From positions 62,001 to 126,000 of the forward strand of contig CANLEM010000006.1 in assembly GCA_947489685.1 (NCBI GenBank): DNA of 64,000 nucleotides, given 5' to 3'. A program made the translations under genes and the position numbers. Positions 28,836 through 38,753 of the stretch are shown here, piece after piece; the first letter of the stretch is position 1; the number at the start of each line of letters is the position of its first letter. Under the pieces are notes generated by a model. It was given only the letters and a program-made list of their open reading frames with translations, was not told the origin of the DNA and ran no database searches. The stretch comes from an uncultured Aquimarina sp. Lineage in GTDB: Bacteria > Bacteroidota > Bacteroidia > Flavobacteriales > Flavobacteriaceae.

Positions 28836-29890
28836 GTTTTAGGGGTTTTTAGAATGACTTTATAGATTTCATCCGTAGTTTCTATTTTGAGGTCATAATT
28901 TTTTCCATATAACAAATCTAATCTTCGTATAACATTTTTAATACCAATACCGTTTTTAAACTTAGATAAGGTTTTTGGATCGTAACTGTTTTCTGATATA
29001 AAAGTTAATGTTTTATCATCGGCTTCAAAAAAAACTTTCAAATCCATTTGCCCATTATTTTTAAAACCATGCTTAAAAGCGTTTTCAATAAAAGGTAAAA
29101 AAAGTAAAGGGGTAACCTTTAAAGTATCAATATTGCCAATAATGTTTACTTCAGTATTTATGAGGTCACCATATCTTATATTTTCTAAATCGATATAATT
29201 ATCTATATATCTAATTTCTTGTAATAAAAACACTTTTTTCTTATTTGCATCATAAATTATGTAAGACATGAATTGAGATAGTTTAACCACAACTTCAGAT
29301 GCTTTTGATGATTTGTGTAAGGTTAATGCATAAAGACTATTAAGGGTATTAAAGAAAAAATGAGGTTGTATTTGAGCTTTAAGATATTGCAATTCTGTCT
29401 TATAATGTAATGCTTTTAGTTGTTGGTTTTTGCTTCTTTCTATAATAAAATCCACACTAAATTTTATGGATGAAGTAAGTCCTAATACATATAGCTCCCC
29501 CAGAGTTACGGCAATAATATGATTAAAACCGAAGGGTTGATTCTCTCCTTGAGCTTCGGGCCATATATTTTCGGTTACAAGCCAATAATTTAAACCTGAT
29601 CTAATTATATAGTGCGCTCCCAAACTAAGAATCAAGAAGACAATATATTTGGTGTATTTGTTTCGTAATAAGTATTTCGGAATAAGATAATATATATTAA
29701 AGTAAACGATTATTAAATGAAGAGGAAATTCTACCAAATTAGATTTTAATGAATACCAATAATCATTAAAGTAACTACCCCAACGTATCACATTGAAAAG
29801 AAAATAAGCACTCCAAAAGAAAAAGTGATATTTCCTCTTAATCGTCTTTCCGACGGTATTATCATAATTTTTAACTTCCTCTATATACAA
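28832..29890 (-). CDS. LytS/YehU-like sensor histidine kinase
   Basis: Four TM helices; LKAQIQPHFFFNTLNSLYAL, PLLFLPFIENAFKHGF; overlaps the regulator by 4 bp. Confidence 0.94.
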   Translation of the reverse strand: MYIEEVKNYDNTVGKTIKRKYHFFFWSAYFLFNVIRWGSYFNDYWYSLKSNLVEFPLHLIIVYFNIYYLIPKYLLRNKYTKYIVFLILSLGAHYIIRSGLNYWLVTENIWPEAQGENQPFGFNHIIAVTLGELYVLGLTSSIKFSVDFIIERSKNQQLKALHYKTELQYLKAQIQPHFFFNTLNSLYALTLHKSSKASEVVVKLSQFMSYIIYDANKKKVFLLQEIRYIDNYIDLENIRYGDLINTEVNIIGNIDTLKVTPLLFLPFIENAFKHGFKNNGQMDLKVFFEADDKTLTFISENSYDPKTLSKFKNGIGIKNVIRRLDLLYGKNYDLKIETTDEIYKVILKTPKT

Positions 29891-30108
29891 TGCGAGATTT
29901 CTTAAGTAATTATTAAAAACTGGTAAAAAGTATTACTAATTGTGTTAAAAAACAAAAAATAAACTGCTAACAGAAAATTAACATTCAGGATGTCTTTTCA
30001 TAGATGTCGTTTGTTGTTTATTTTTTGTAGTTGGTATAAAAAAAATTTTTAATGCACCTCTATTTCCTACTTTAGGAGCAGTAAATAATCAATACAAAAG
30101 GAGAAAAC

Positions 30109-33100
30109 ATGAAAAAACTATTTTTATTCTTATTTCTATTTTCATTAGCACCTAATATATTCTCGCAAGAGATGCAGGTGTCTGGAGCCGTTACGGATTC
30201 AGACAAAAACCTTCCGTTACCAGGTGTTAATATATTAGTAAAGGGAACTAGTGTAGGGGCACAAACAGACTTTGATGGTAACTATTCAATTAAGGCATCA
30301 ACTGGAAATATTTTGGTGTTTTCTTACCTGGGGTTAAAAACTATTGAAGTTACGGTAGGTACATCAGACAATATTAATGTTGTAATGGAACAAGATTCGG
30401 AACAACTAGATGAAATAGTAGTAACGGCATTTGGGATAAAACAAGAAGCAAAAAAACTTGGATATGCGGTACAACAACTTAAATCCGAAAGTTTGGTTCA
30501 AACTGCAGACCCTAATATAGGTTCTGCGATTAGAGGAAAATTGGCAGGAGTTAATATTAATGCTAATTCTGGTGGTATTGGATCATCAGTTTCTATAAAT
30601 GTAAGGGGGATTAGTTCTTTAAGCCCTAATAATCAGCCGTTAATTGTATTGGATGGTGTAATTATTGATAACAACCAAGGAGCGCAAGGAGATTTTGCCG
30701 AAGGGATTGATTACGGAAATACATTATCGAATTTAAATCCAAATGACATTGAGAGTATTTCACTTTTAAAAGGAGGAAACGCTACAGCTTTATATGGATT
30801 TAGAGGGATTAATGGAGTTTTGGTGATTACCACAAAAAAAGGAAGATCGGATAGACCAACAATCGAAATAAACTCGGCTGTAACAGGAAGTTATATTCTT
30901 AGAGCACCAAAATTTCAAGACCAGTATGGTCAGGGATTCTTTGATACAGCCACTAATCAACTCACCTATAGTATTGCCAATGGTAGTAGTTTTGGCCCTG
31001 CATTAGATGGATCTCAACGAGAACGATTTGATGGTGTGGGTACGACTACCTATTCGGCAAATGATAATGATTTTAAAGATTTTTTTAGAACAGGTTTTTC
31101 ATTTCTCAATTCGGTAGCTGTTTCTCAAGGTACAGCAGATTATGATTATCGTTTTAGTTACTCAAGATCTGATGATGAATCTATAGTTCCTGGAAGTGAG
31201 TTAGTTAGGCAAAATTTTAGTATCAAAGCAGGTGCTAAAATTACAGACTGGATGAAGGTAAAAGGAAAAATTGATTACATCAATCAAGATGCAACAAATC
31301 GACCAGAGTTAACAGGAGGACAAACAAATATAACTAGGGCACTTTCATTACGGCCAAGAAATATCTCTAATTCGTTACTAAGAGATAATTTTCTAGAGCC
31401 AGATGGTACGCCTAATAGTTGGACAGGAGCCTTTATAACAAATCCTTATTATACGGCAAATACAAAGTTAAACGAAGATGAAACAGATCGATATTTAAGT
31501 TTGTTGGAGCTTAATTTTGATGTTGTTAAAGGATTAAAAGCAATTGCTAGAGTTTCTCAAGACCATATTATTACCAGTCAACAGATTTTTAACCCATTGG
31601 GAGCATTTGATATTGCTGCAAATGGTAGATTTATTGATACGAATTCTACTTCTAGAACAAATAATTACGACCTTATATTTACTTATAATACCAACTTAAA
31701 TAATGCGCTAAGCTTGGCTTCCACAGTAGGGTTTAGTCACTCAGATGTTTCGTTTAAATCAGTACAAGCCACAGGAGAAACATTCTTGATACCCAACTTC
31801 TTTTCATTAAATAATTTTGAAAGTATAAGTGTTACTCCGGGAGCAGCAAGAAATTCTTCTAATTCTGTTTTTGGATCGGTTACTTTAGGACTTAATGATT
31901 ATCTATTTACCGAATTTACTGCCAGAAATGATTGGAGCTCAACATTACCCATAGATGATGCATCATTCTTTTACCCTTCGGTAGGTATAAGTTTTGTCGC
32001 TACAGAAGCCATTCCGGCTTTACAGGACAATGAAGTATTAACTAATTTAAAGTTAAGAGGTAGTTATGCACAAACCGGAAACGCAACCGGTGCTTTTCAA
32101 CTTATTAATACTTTTAATGTATCTTCTAATTTATTTAATGGGCAACGATTTTTCTTTTTTGGAAATGCCGAAGAAGGAGCTGGAGCGGGACCACAACTTA
32201 AAAACCCAAACCTTGTTCCAGAAATTTCAAATACTTTAGAATTTGGTATCGACGCAGGTTTCCTAAGCAATCGAATAAACCTGTCTGCAACATATTATAG
32301 TATACGTACCGAAGATCAAATTTTAAGTTTGACACTTACCCCGGCCAGTGGAGCCGCAAATCAAATTATTAATGCCGGATTGGTTACCAGTAAGGGTTTA
32401 GAATTTTCACTTAATGCGGATATCATAAAAAATGAAAATTTTAGCTGGTCTACGAATATAAATTATACCACAAACGAAAATGTAGTGGAAGAATTAGCTC
32501 AGGGGATTACCCGAAACCCTTTATTTACTGATTTCAATGGTAGGATAATAGTAGCTGCAGAAGTTGGAACAAGTCCACAAGCATTATTCGGATCTACGTT
32601 TAATAGAGATGATAGCGGAAATATAATTTTTGATGCCGACGGTTTGCCTGAAGTTGGAGAAGTAGGGAAAATTGGTGATGCTGCACCGGATGCATTTTTA
32701 AACTGGGGGAATACATTTACGTACAAGCAATTTTCCTTAGGATTCTTGTTTGATGCTCGATTTGGCGGAGATATTTTTTCCTTTTCAGACATACAAAGAC
32801 ATACCCAGGGTACAGCAATAGAAACACTTCAAGGACGAGAATTTTTTACTGGAGGGCAAGGAATTCCTTTACCGGATAATGCTGTTGTCAACGGAACTTT
32901 AAATCCAGGAATTGCGGCAAATGGAGTGAACCCACAAACGTATTGGGGTAGAGTAGGGCAGATTTCCGAAAATTGGGTGGTAGATGGAAGTTTTATTAAA
33001 CTAAGAGAGATTTCTTTAGGATACTCTTTTCCTAAAAAAATGATCAAATCATTGGGGCTAAGTAATCTGTCATTAAATTATATCGGAAGAAATCTAGCAA

Positions 33101-33225
33101 TACTTCACAGTAACACAGATAATTTTGATCCTGAAACTGGATTTAATACCAGTGTAAGTGGATTAGAGTTTTTCGGAATTCCATCAGCGTCTAGTCACGG
33201 TCTAAAAGTAAACATGACTTTTTAA
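30109..33225 (+). CDS. SusC/RagA family TonB-linked outer-membrane protein
   Basis: Carboxypeptidase-like domain (VSGAVTDSDKNLPLPGVNILVKGTSVGAQTDFDGNYSI), plug (SIRGKLAGVNINANSGGIGSSVSINVRGISSL), C-terminal LKVNMTF. Confidence 0.96.
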   Translation: MKKLFLFLFLFSLAPNIFSQEMQVSGAVTDSDKNLPLPGVNILVKGTSVGAQTDFDGNYSIKASTGNILVFSYLGLKTIEVTVGTSDNINVVMEQDSEQLDEIVVTAFGIKQEAKKLGYAVQQLKSESLVQTADPNIGSAIRGKLAGVNINANSGGIGSSVSINVRGISSLSPNNQPLIVLDGVIIDNNQGAQGDFAEGIDYGNTLSNLNPNDIESISLLKGGNATALYGFRGINGVLVITTKKGRSDRPTIEINSAVTGSYILRAPKFQDQYGQGFFDTATNQLTYSIANGSSFGPALDGSQRERFDGVGTTTYSANDNDFKDFFRTGFSFLNSVAVSQGTADYDYRFSYSRSDDESIVPGSELVRQNFSIKAGAKITDWMKVKGKIDYINQDATNRPELTGGQTNITRALSLRPRNISNSLLRDNFLEPDGTPNSWTGAFITNPYYTANTKLNEDETDRYLSLLELNFDVVKGLKAIARVSQDHIITSQQIFNPLGAFDIAANGRFIDTNSTSRTNNYDLIFTYNTNLNNALSLASTVGFSHSDVSFKSVQATGETFLIPNFFSLNNFESISVTPGAARNSSNSVFGSVTLGLNDYLFTEFTARNDWSSTLPIDDASFFYPSVGISFVATEAIPALQDNEVLTNLKLRGSYAQTGNATGAFQLINTFNVSSNLFNGQRFFFFGNAEEGAGAGPQLKNPNLVPEISNTLEFGIDAGFLSNRINLSATYYSIRTEDQILSLTLTPASGAANQIINAGLVTSKGLEFSLNADIIKNENFSWSTNINYTTNENVVEELAQGITRNPLFTDFNGRIIVAAEVGTSPQALFGSTFNRDDSGNIIFDADGLPEVGEVGKIGDAAPDAFLNWGNTFTYKQFSLGFLFDARFGGDIFSFSDIQRHTQGTAIETLQGREFFTGGQGIPLPDNAVVNGTLNPGIAANGVNPQTYWGRVGQISENWVVDGSFIKLREISLGYSFPKKMIKSLGLSNLSLNYIGRNLAILHSNTDNFDPETGFNTSVSGLEFFGIPSASSHGLKVNMTF

Positions 33226-33241
33226 ATGATAATAAATAAAA

Positions 33242-34801
33242 ATGTTGGATGTAAATAAAAAAAATATGAAAACTAAACAGAATATATTAATAGCAATAGC
33301 TACTATTTTTATACTGGCAATTACGGTATCTTCTTGTACCGAAGATTTTGAAGAAATCAATACCAATCCTGTTGATCCTCAAAATGCTTCTACAGATGGG
33401 ATCATGGCTGGTGTTCAATATTTCGAATTTGCTGAACCTCGTTTTTTAACGTGGAGAGGAAATTTAATTTACTCAAGCCAATTCGCAAATCAATTTAGTT
33501 ATAATGCAGAAGGTTCTTGGTTTGCTGGTGACGCATACCAAAATAATCAAGGTTGGACAGATGCTGTTTTTAATGCTTCGTATCAAAAAGTTTCTCTTAA
33601 TGCTAGAAATCTATTGGGAACCTATAAAGATCTAGGAGATACTAATGGAGCCGCTGTGGCACAAATAATGATGTCTTGGTTTTATCAAAAAATGACAGAT
33701 ATCTATGGTAACATCCCGTATAGTGAAGTTATCGGTGATCAACTTATATTAGAGAATCCGCAACCCAAATATGATAACCAAAAGGATATATATATGGGGA
33801 TTATGACTAGCTTGAAAGCACAAATGGATGCTATTGGATCTTCTTCGCAGATAATAGCAGGAGCACAAGGGGACTTTTTATATCAGGGAGATCCACAAAA
33901 GTGGAAAGCTTTTGCAAATACGCTTAGACTTAGGATGGCTATAAGAGCCAGAGATGCATTCATTCAATCTGGAGATCAGTCATTTGTTGATGATGTTATT
34001 AATGACTGTTTGGCTAATGCTTTGATAGACGAATCTAATCAAGCGTTGGTGTCAAAATCCGAAAGTGCACTTATCCTATCATTTCTTGATGGAGGTTTTG
34101 AAGATATATATCATGGATTCGGAGGTTTAGGATCCAAATGGGTATTCTCTGATCGATATATGGGATTATTAAATGATAATAATGACCCTAGACGTGAGCA
34201 AATGGCAGATGCTTCGACAACAGGAATGTATGAAGGCACAGCAATTTCCCAGAGAGGAGTAATCCCAAGAGATGATCTGGCTATTCCATCGGTAAAAATA
34301 ATTGGTACTTCGACTACTGATGTTTCAAGTGTTGTACCTACTCAAGTACTTACTGCAGCCGAATCTTATTTTTTACAAGCTGAAGCTGCATTGTTAGGAT
34401 ATGCTGGTAATGCTCAGTCATTATATGAACAAGGAATAAGAGCGAGTATGAATTTTTGGGGTGTTGATGGAGCAGATATAAATACTTTTATAACTAATGA
34501 AACGATAGCCACTTTATCGGGTACTCCAGAACAACAATTAGAGAGTGTATGGAATCAACGTTGGGTAGCGCTTCTTATGAATGGGTACGAAGCATGGTCC
34601 TTGGTACGAAGAACAGATTTGATTCCAACACTTACAGATAATGCTGTGTTTTTTGTTTCGGCTCCAAACAATGGTAGGGTGCCAAGAAGATTACAATATT
34701 CTACAGGAGAACTAGTTGCAAATGAAGCAAATGTACAGCAGGCAATCCAAGATCAGGGACCTGATCAAATGACTACAAATTTGTGGTGGGATCTTCAATA
34801 A
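33242..34801 (+). CDS. SusD/RagB family lipoprotein (start possibly 33266)
   Basis: Lipobox VSSC; FEEINTNPVDPQNAS; AESYFLQAEAALLG; RRLQYSTGELVANEANVQQAI. Confidence 0.94.
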   Translation: MLDVNKKNMKTKQNILIAIATIFILAITVSSCTEDFEEINTNPVDPQNASTDGIMAGVQYFEFAEPRFLTWRGNLIYSSQFANQFSYNAEGSWFAGDAYQNNQGWTDAVFNASYQKVSLNARNLLGTYKDLGDTNGAAVAQIMMSWFYQKMTDIYGNIPYSEVIGDQLILENPQPKYDNQKDIYMGIMTSLKAQMDAIGSSSQIIAGAQGDFLYQGDPQKWKAFANTLRLRMAIRARDAFIQSGDQSFVDDVINDCLANALIDESNQALVSKSESALILSFLDGGFEDIYHGFGGLGSKWVFSDRYMGLLNDNNDPRREQMADASTTGMYEGTAISQRGVIPRDDLAIPSVKIIGTSTTDVSSVVPTQVLTAAESYFLQAEAALLGYAGNAQSLYEQGIRASMNFWGVDGADINTFITNETIATLSGTPEQQLESVWNQRWVALLMNGYEAWSLVRRTDLIPTLTDNAVFFVSAPNNGRVPRRLQYSTGELVANEANVQQAIQDQGPDQMTTNLWWDLQ

Positions 34802-34831
34802 CCCATTAATATTCATTTTTAAAAATGAGCA

Positions 34832-34873
34832 AAACAATCGCATTTCTACCAAAACGTATTAATGCGGTTGTTT
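34832..34873 (+). promoter_or_regulatory. Intercistronic hairpin between susD and nagB
   Basis: AAACAATCGCATT ... AATGCGGTTGTTT inverted repeat (one G-U), about 16-nt loop, no U-tract. Confidence 0.5.
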
Positions 34874-34924
34874 CCAACGAGAATATAAAAATGTGAAAAC
34901 GTTATTTCAATACCAAAATTAAAA

Positions 34925-36859
34925 TTGATAATGATAAAAGATATTAAATTCAGACAAGTAGGTAAGTTCGAAGACACGAAATTTGAAAAGATTCATAGTG
35001 AAATATTTCAAGATTCTTCTTACGCATCTAAGTTAGTTGCTCATGAAATATCTGATCTGATTAAACAAAAACAAAAAGAAGGTAAGCCTTGTGTTTTAGG
35101 TTTGGCTACTGGATCATCTCCAATAAAGGTCTATGAAGAATTGGTGAACTTGTATACTCAAGGTGAATTGAGTTTCAAAAATGTAATCACTTTTAATCTA
35201 GACGAATATTACCCTATGAATCCGGATAATCAACAAAGTTATTATCATTTTATGCATCAACATCTTTTTGATCATATTGATATCAATCCTCAAAATATTA
35301 ATATTCCTTCTGGTAATATTGCTCAAGAGGAAATAGATCAATATTGTATTGATTACGAGATGAAAATCAAAGAATTAGGAGGCCTTGATTTTCAGCTTTT
35401 GGGAATCGGAAGAACGGGGCATGTTGGTTTTAATGAGCCTGGATCTCATCAAAATTCTGGAACCAGAATTATTACATTGGATCATATTACTCGTAGAGAT
35501 GCCGCATCAGATTTTAATGGAATCGAAAATGTGCCTAAACGTGCTATTACTATGGGAATAAGCACTATTATGAATGCTAAACGAATTTTGCTTTTGGCTT
35601 GGGGACATAAAAAAGCAACTATCGTTAAGGAAATGATAGAGGGAGAAATATTATCAAGAATCCCAGCTTCTTTTTTACAAGAGCATAAGAATGTTACCAT
35701 TGTAATGGATAGTGAAGCGGCTGGAGAATTAACTAGAATAAAAACTCCATGGCTGGTTGATCAATGTATTTGGACCGAAGAGTTAAAATTAAAAGCTGTT
35801 ACTTGGTTAAGTCAAAAAGTGGGTAAACCCTTACTTAAATTGACTGATAAAGATTATAATGATCATGGTATGTCTGGCCTTCTTACTTTAGAAGGATCTG
35901 CTTACAAACTTAATATAAAGATGTTTAATCATCTGCAGCATACGATCACAGGTTGGCCAGGAGGAAAACCAGATTCAGATGATACCAAACGCCCCGAGAG
36001 ATCACTTCCTTCAAAAAAGAGAGTTTTATTATTTAGTCCACATCCCGATGATGATGTAATTTCTATGGGGGGTACTTTCTCTAGGTTAATTGATCAAGGG
36101 CATGATGTTTATGTTGCCTATCAAACTTCGGGCAATATAGCGGTAACTGATGAAGAGGCTTTAAAATTTGGAGAAGTTGCCCTAAAATTAACCGAATTTT
36201 CAAACACTCAAGAATGTGGTGTTTTTAAAGATATAGTGAGCATTATTACATCTAAAAATCAAGGAGATATTGATGCACCCGAAGTGAGAAAAACAAAAGG
36301 ACTGATTAGAAGAATGGAATCATATGCAGCTACAAGATATTTAGGCCTACCAGACGAAAAAGTACATTTTCTTGATCTTCCTTTTTATGAAACAGGACGG
36401 ATAAAGAAAAATCCAATAGGAGAGGATGACATCAATATTATATCTGATTTAATCTCAAAAATCAAACCACATCAGATATATGCTGCAGGAGACTTGGCGG
36501 ACCCTCATGGTACTCATAAACTTTGTTTGGATTCTATATTCGAATCATTAGATCGTCTTAAAAATCTTGATTTTATGAAAGATTGCTGGGTTTGGTTATA
36601 TAGAGGAGCATGGCACGAATGGGATATTCATGAAATAGAGATGTCCGTTCCATTAAGTCCAGATGAGGTAAACAGAAAAACAAATGCTATTCTATTTCAT
36701 CAGTCTCAAAAAGATAGAGTCATGTTTCAGGGAGAAGACTCTAGAGAATTTTGGATGAGAGCACAAGACAGAAATAGAAATACCGCAAAATTATATGATA
36801 ATCTTGGGTTAGCCAACTATGAAGCTATTGAAGCTTTTAAGAGATATCATTTTATGTAA
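34925..36859 (+). CDS. nagB: Glucosamine-6-phosphate deaminase fused to a PIG-L family deacetylase-like domain
   Basis: N-terminal NagB (VLGLATGSSPIKVYEEL, FNLDEYYPM, LLGIGRTGHVGFNEPGS); C-terminal PIG-L (RVLLFSPHPDDDVISMGGTFSRLIDQGHDVYVAYQTSGN). Confidence 0.94.
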   Translation: MIMIKDIKFRQVGKFEDTKFEKIHSEIFQDSSYASKLVAHEISDLIKQKQKEGKPCVLGLATGSSPIKVYEELVNLYTQGELSFKNVITFNLDEYYPMNPDNQQSYYHFMHQHLFDHIDINPQNINIPSGNIAQEEIDQYCIDYEMKIKELGGLDFQLLGIGRTGHVGFNEPGSHQNSGTRIITLDHITRRDAASDFNGIENVPKRAITMGISTIMNAKRILLLAWGHKKATIVKEMIEGEILSRIPASFLQEHKNVTIVMDSEAAGELTRIKTPWLVDQCIWTEELKLKAVTWLSQKVGKPLLKLTDKDYNDHGMSGLLTLEGSAYKLNIKMFNHLQHTITGWPGGKPDSDDTKRPERSLPSKKRVLLFSPHPDDDVISMGGTFSRLIDQGHDVYVAYQTSGNIAVTDEEALKFGEVALKLTEFSNTQECGVFKDIVSIITSKNQGDIDAPEVRKTKGLIRRMESYAATRYLGLPDEKVHFLDLPFYETGRIKKNPIGEDDINIISDLISKIKPHQIYAAGDLADPHGTHKLCLDSIFESLDRLKNLDFMKDCWVWLYRGAWHEWDIHEIEMSVPLSPDEVNRKTNAILFHQSQKDRVMFQGEDSREFWMRAQDRNRNTAKLYDNLGLANYEAIEAFKRYHFM

Positions 36860-36973
36860 TGAAAGTAAAGCAATCAAAAACATAGAAGCGTTGCACAAAT
36901 TCAGTAAAAATTTAAGTAAACAACTGTAGAAGCATTTAGAATTCTATTTCAACCATTTATAACCGTATTAAAT

Positions 36974-37843
36974 ATGATACATACCGCTAAATATCTGATA
37001 GTATTAATACTTATATCACAGATGTATGTGTCATGTTCTGGAAATACCGATAGTAAAGATTTTACTGAAGAACATGGATTTACCGAAGGGATAGAGGGGC
37101 CAGCCACTGATAATGAGGGTAATATTTATGCTGTTAATTTTAAAAAACAAGGAACTATCGGTAAAATAACACAAAATGGTGATGCTTCTGTTTTTGTAGA
37201 ACTTCCTAACGGTAGTATTGGCAACGGAATCAGATGTGTAGGAACAGATTATATGTATGTTGCCGATTATATCAATCATAATATTTTAAAAATTCATCTT
37301 ACCACTAGGGAAATAAAAGTTTTTGCCAACGAACCTTTTGCCAACCAACCTAATGATTTAGCCATCATTCCTAGTGGTAATGTGATATATGCAAGTGATC
37401 CCAATTGGATCAAAAATACTGGCAATTTATGGAGAATAACTCGCGATAAGGGCTTTGAACTTCTAGAAGAAAATATGGGTACTACCAATGGTATAGAAGT
37501 TAGCCCAGATGGAAAGAAATTATATGTAAATGAATCTATTCAACGAAAAATTTGGGTGTATGATGTGGATAAGGATAATAATTTGAGGAATAAGAAACTC
37601 TTTGCCAAGTTTGATGATTTTGGAATGGACGGAATGCGCTGCACGTCTTCGGGTAACTTATATGTATGCCGTTACGATAAAGGAAGTGTGTTGGCTTTTA
37701 CTCCAGAAGGCAATATGCTGAAAGAGTTTTTTCTAAAAGGGAAGAAACCTACTAACATAACGTTTAGTAACGATTATAAAACGGCCTATGTGACTCTTGC
37801 AGATAGAGGTTGCATAGAGATGTTTAGAACTCTTGAATTGTAA
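36974..37843 (+). CDS. SMP-30/gluconolactonase-like beta-propeller lipoprotein
   Basis: Lipobox YVSC; FTEGIEGPATDNEGNIYAVNF; NGIEVSPDGKKLYVNES; FDDFGMDGMRCTSSGNLYV. Confidence 0.88.
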   Translation: MIHTAKYLIVLILISQMYVSCSGNTDSKDFTEEHGFTEGIEGPATDNEGNIYAVNFKKQGTIGKITQNGDASVFVELPNGSIGNGIRCVGTDYMYVADYINHNILKIHLTTREIKVFANEPFANQPNDLAIIPSGNVIYASDPNWIKNTGNLWRITRDKGFELLEENMGTTNGIEVSPDGKKLYVNESIQRKIWVYDVDKDNNLRNKKLFAKFDDFGMDGMRCTSSGNLYVCRYDKGSVLAFTPEGNMLKEFFLKGKKPTNITFSNDYKTAYVTLADRGCIEMFRTLEL

Positions 37844-37874
37844 GTTTTAATGAGAATAAAAAAAGAATGATCTA

Positions 37875-38753
37875 ATGATATTAGTAGCAGATAGTGGTTC
37901 TACCAAGTGTGATTGGGTAATTGTGGATAATACCGGGAAACATATTGTGAAATATGAAACCAATGGTGTAAATCCTCTGATGTTATCACAACCCGAGATT
38001 ATAAATATGATTAATAAACCATCAGAGATTTTATATCTCAAAAATTTGGTTTCTGAAATCTATTTTTACGGAGCGGGATGTGGTACAGAAAAAGCAAATG
38101 ACAAAATAAGAACATCCTTGTTGTCTGTTTTTGAAAGTGCTCAAGTAATTGAAGTACATGAAGATATTATCGCTGCAGTACACGCAACTACAAAAGAACC
38201 GGGTGTAATTGCTATTTTGGGTACAGGTTCTAATTGCTGTTATTTTGATGGAGTCGAAGTAGTACAAAAAACACCTTCATTAGGTTATATTCTGGCAGAT
38301 GATGCAAGCGGTAATTATTTTGGTAAAGAACTACTTAAGAGCTTTTATCTACATCAAATGCCTAAAGATATTGAATCAGATTTTAAAAAAACTTTTGATT
38401 CGGATCTCAATATACTTTTTCAAAAATTATATAATTCGCAATACCCCAATCGCTATTTAGCATCGTATGCTGGTTTTCTTTTTGAACATATTCAACATCC
38501 ATTTATAAAGAAAATTTTAAACAAAGGGATTGGCTCATTTATTGAAAATTATTTGATGCTATATGCAAAGGAGCTAACCAATACTCCTATTCATTTTGTA
38601 GGGTCTATTGCATACTATTCTCAAGATATTATCAATCAATTATTACATGAAAAAGGTTTTCATGCAAAGAGTTTTATAAAAAAACCAATAGATAAACTCA
38701 TTAATGCCATAGTCTATAACACTACCCTTACTGCTTTAAAAAAGATATCATAA
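37875..38753 (+). CDS. BadF/BadG/BcrA/BcrD ATPase-family kinase, likely N-acetylglucosamine kinase
   Basis: MILVADSGSTKCDWVIVDN, AILGTGSNCCYFDG, GYILADDASGNYFGKELL. Confidence 0.88.
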   Translation: MILVADSGSTKCDWVIVDNTGKHIVKYETNGVNPLMLSQPEIINMINKPSEILYLKNLVSEIYFYGAGCGTEKANDKIRTSLLSVFESAQVIEVHEDIIAAVHATTKEPGVIAILGTGSNCCYFDGVEVVQKTPSLGYILADDASGNYFGKELLKSFYLHQMPKDIESDFKKTFDSDLNILFQKLYNSQYPNRYLASYAGFLFEHIQHPFIKKILNKGIGSFIENYLMLYAKELTNTPIHFVGSIAYYSQDIINQLLHEKGFHAKSFIKKPIDKLINAIVYNTTLTALKKIS

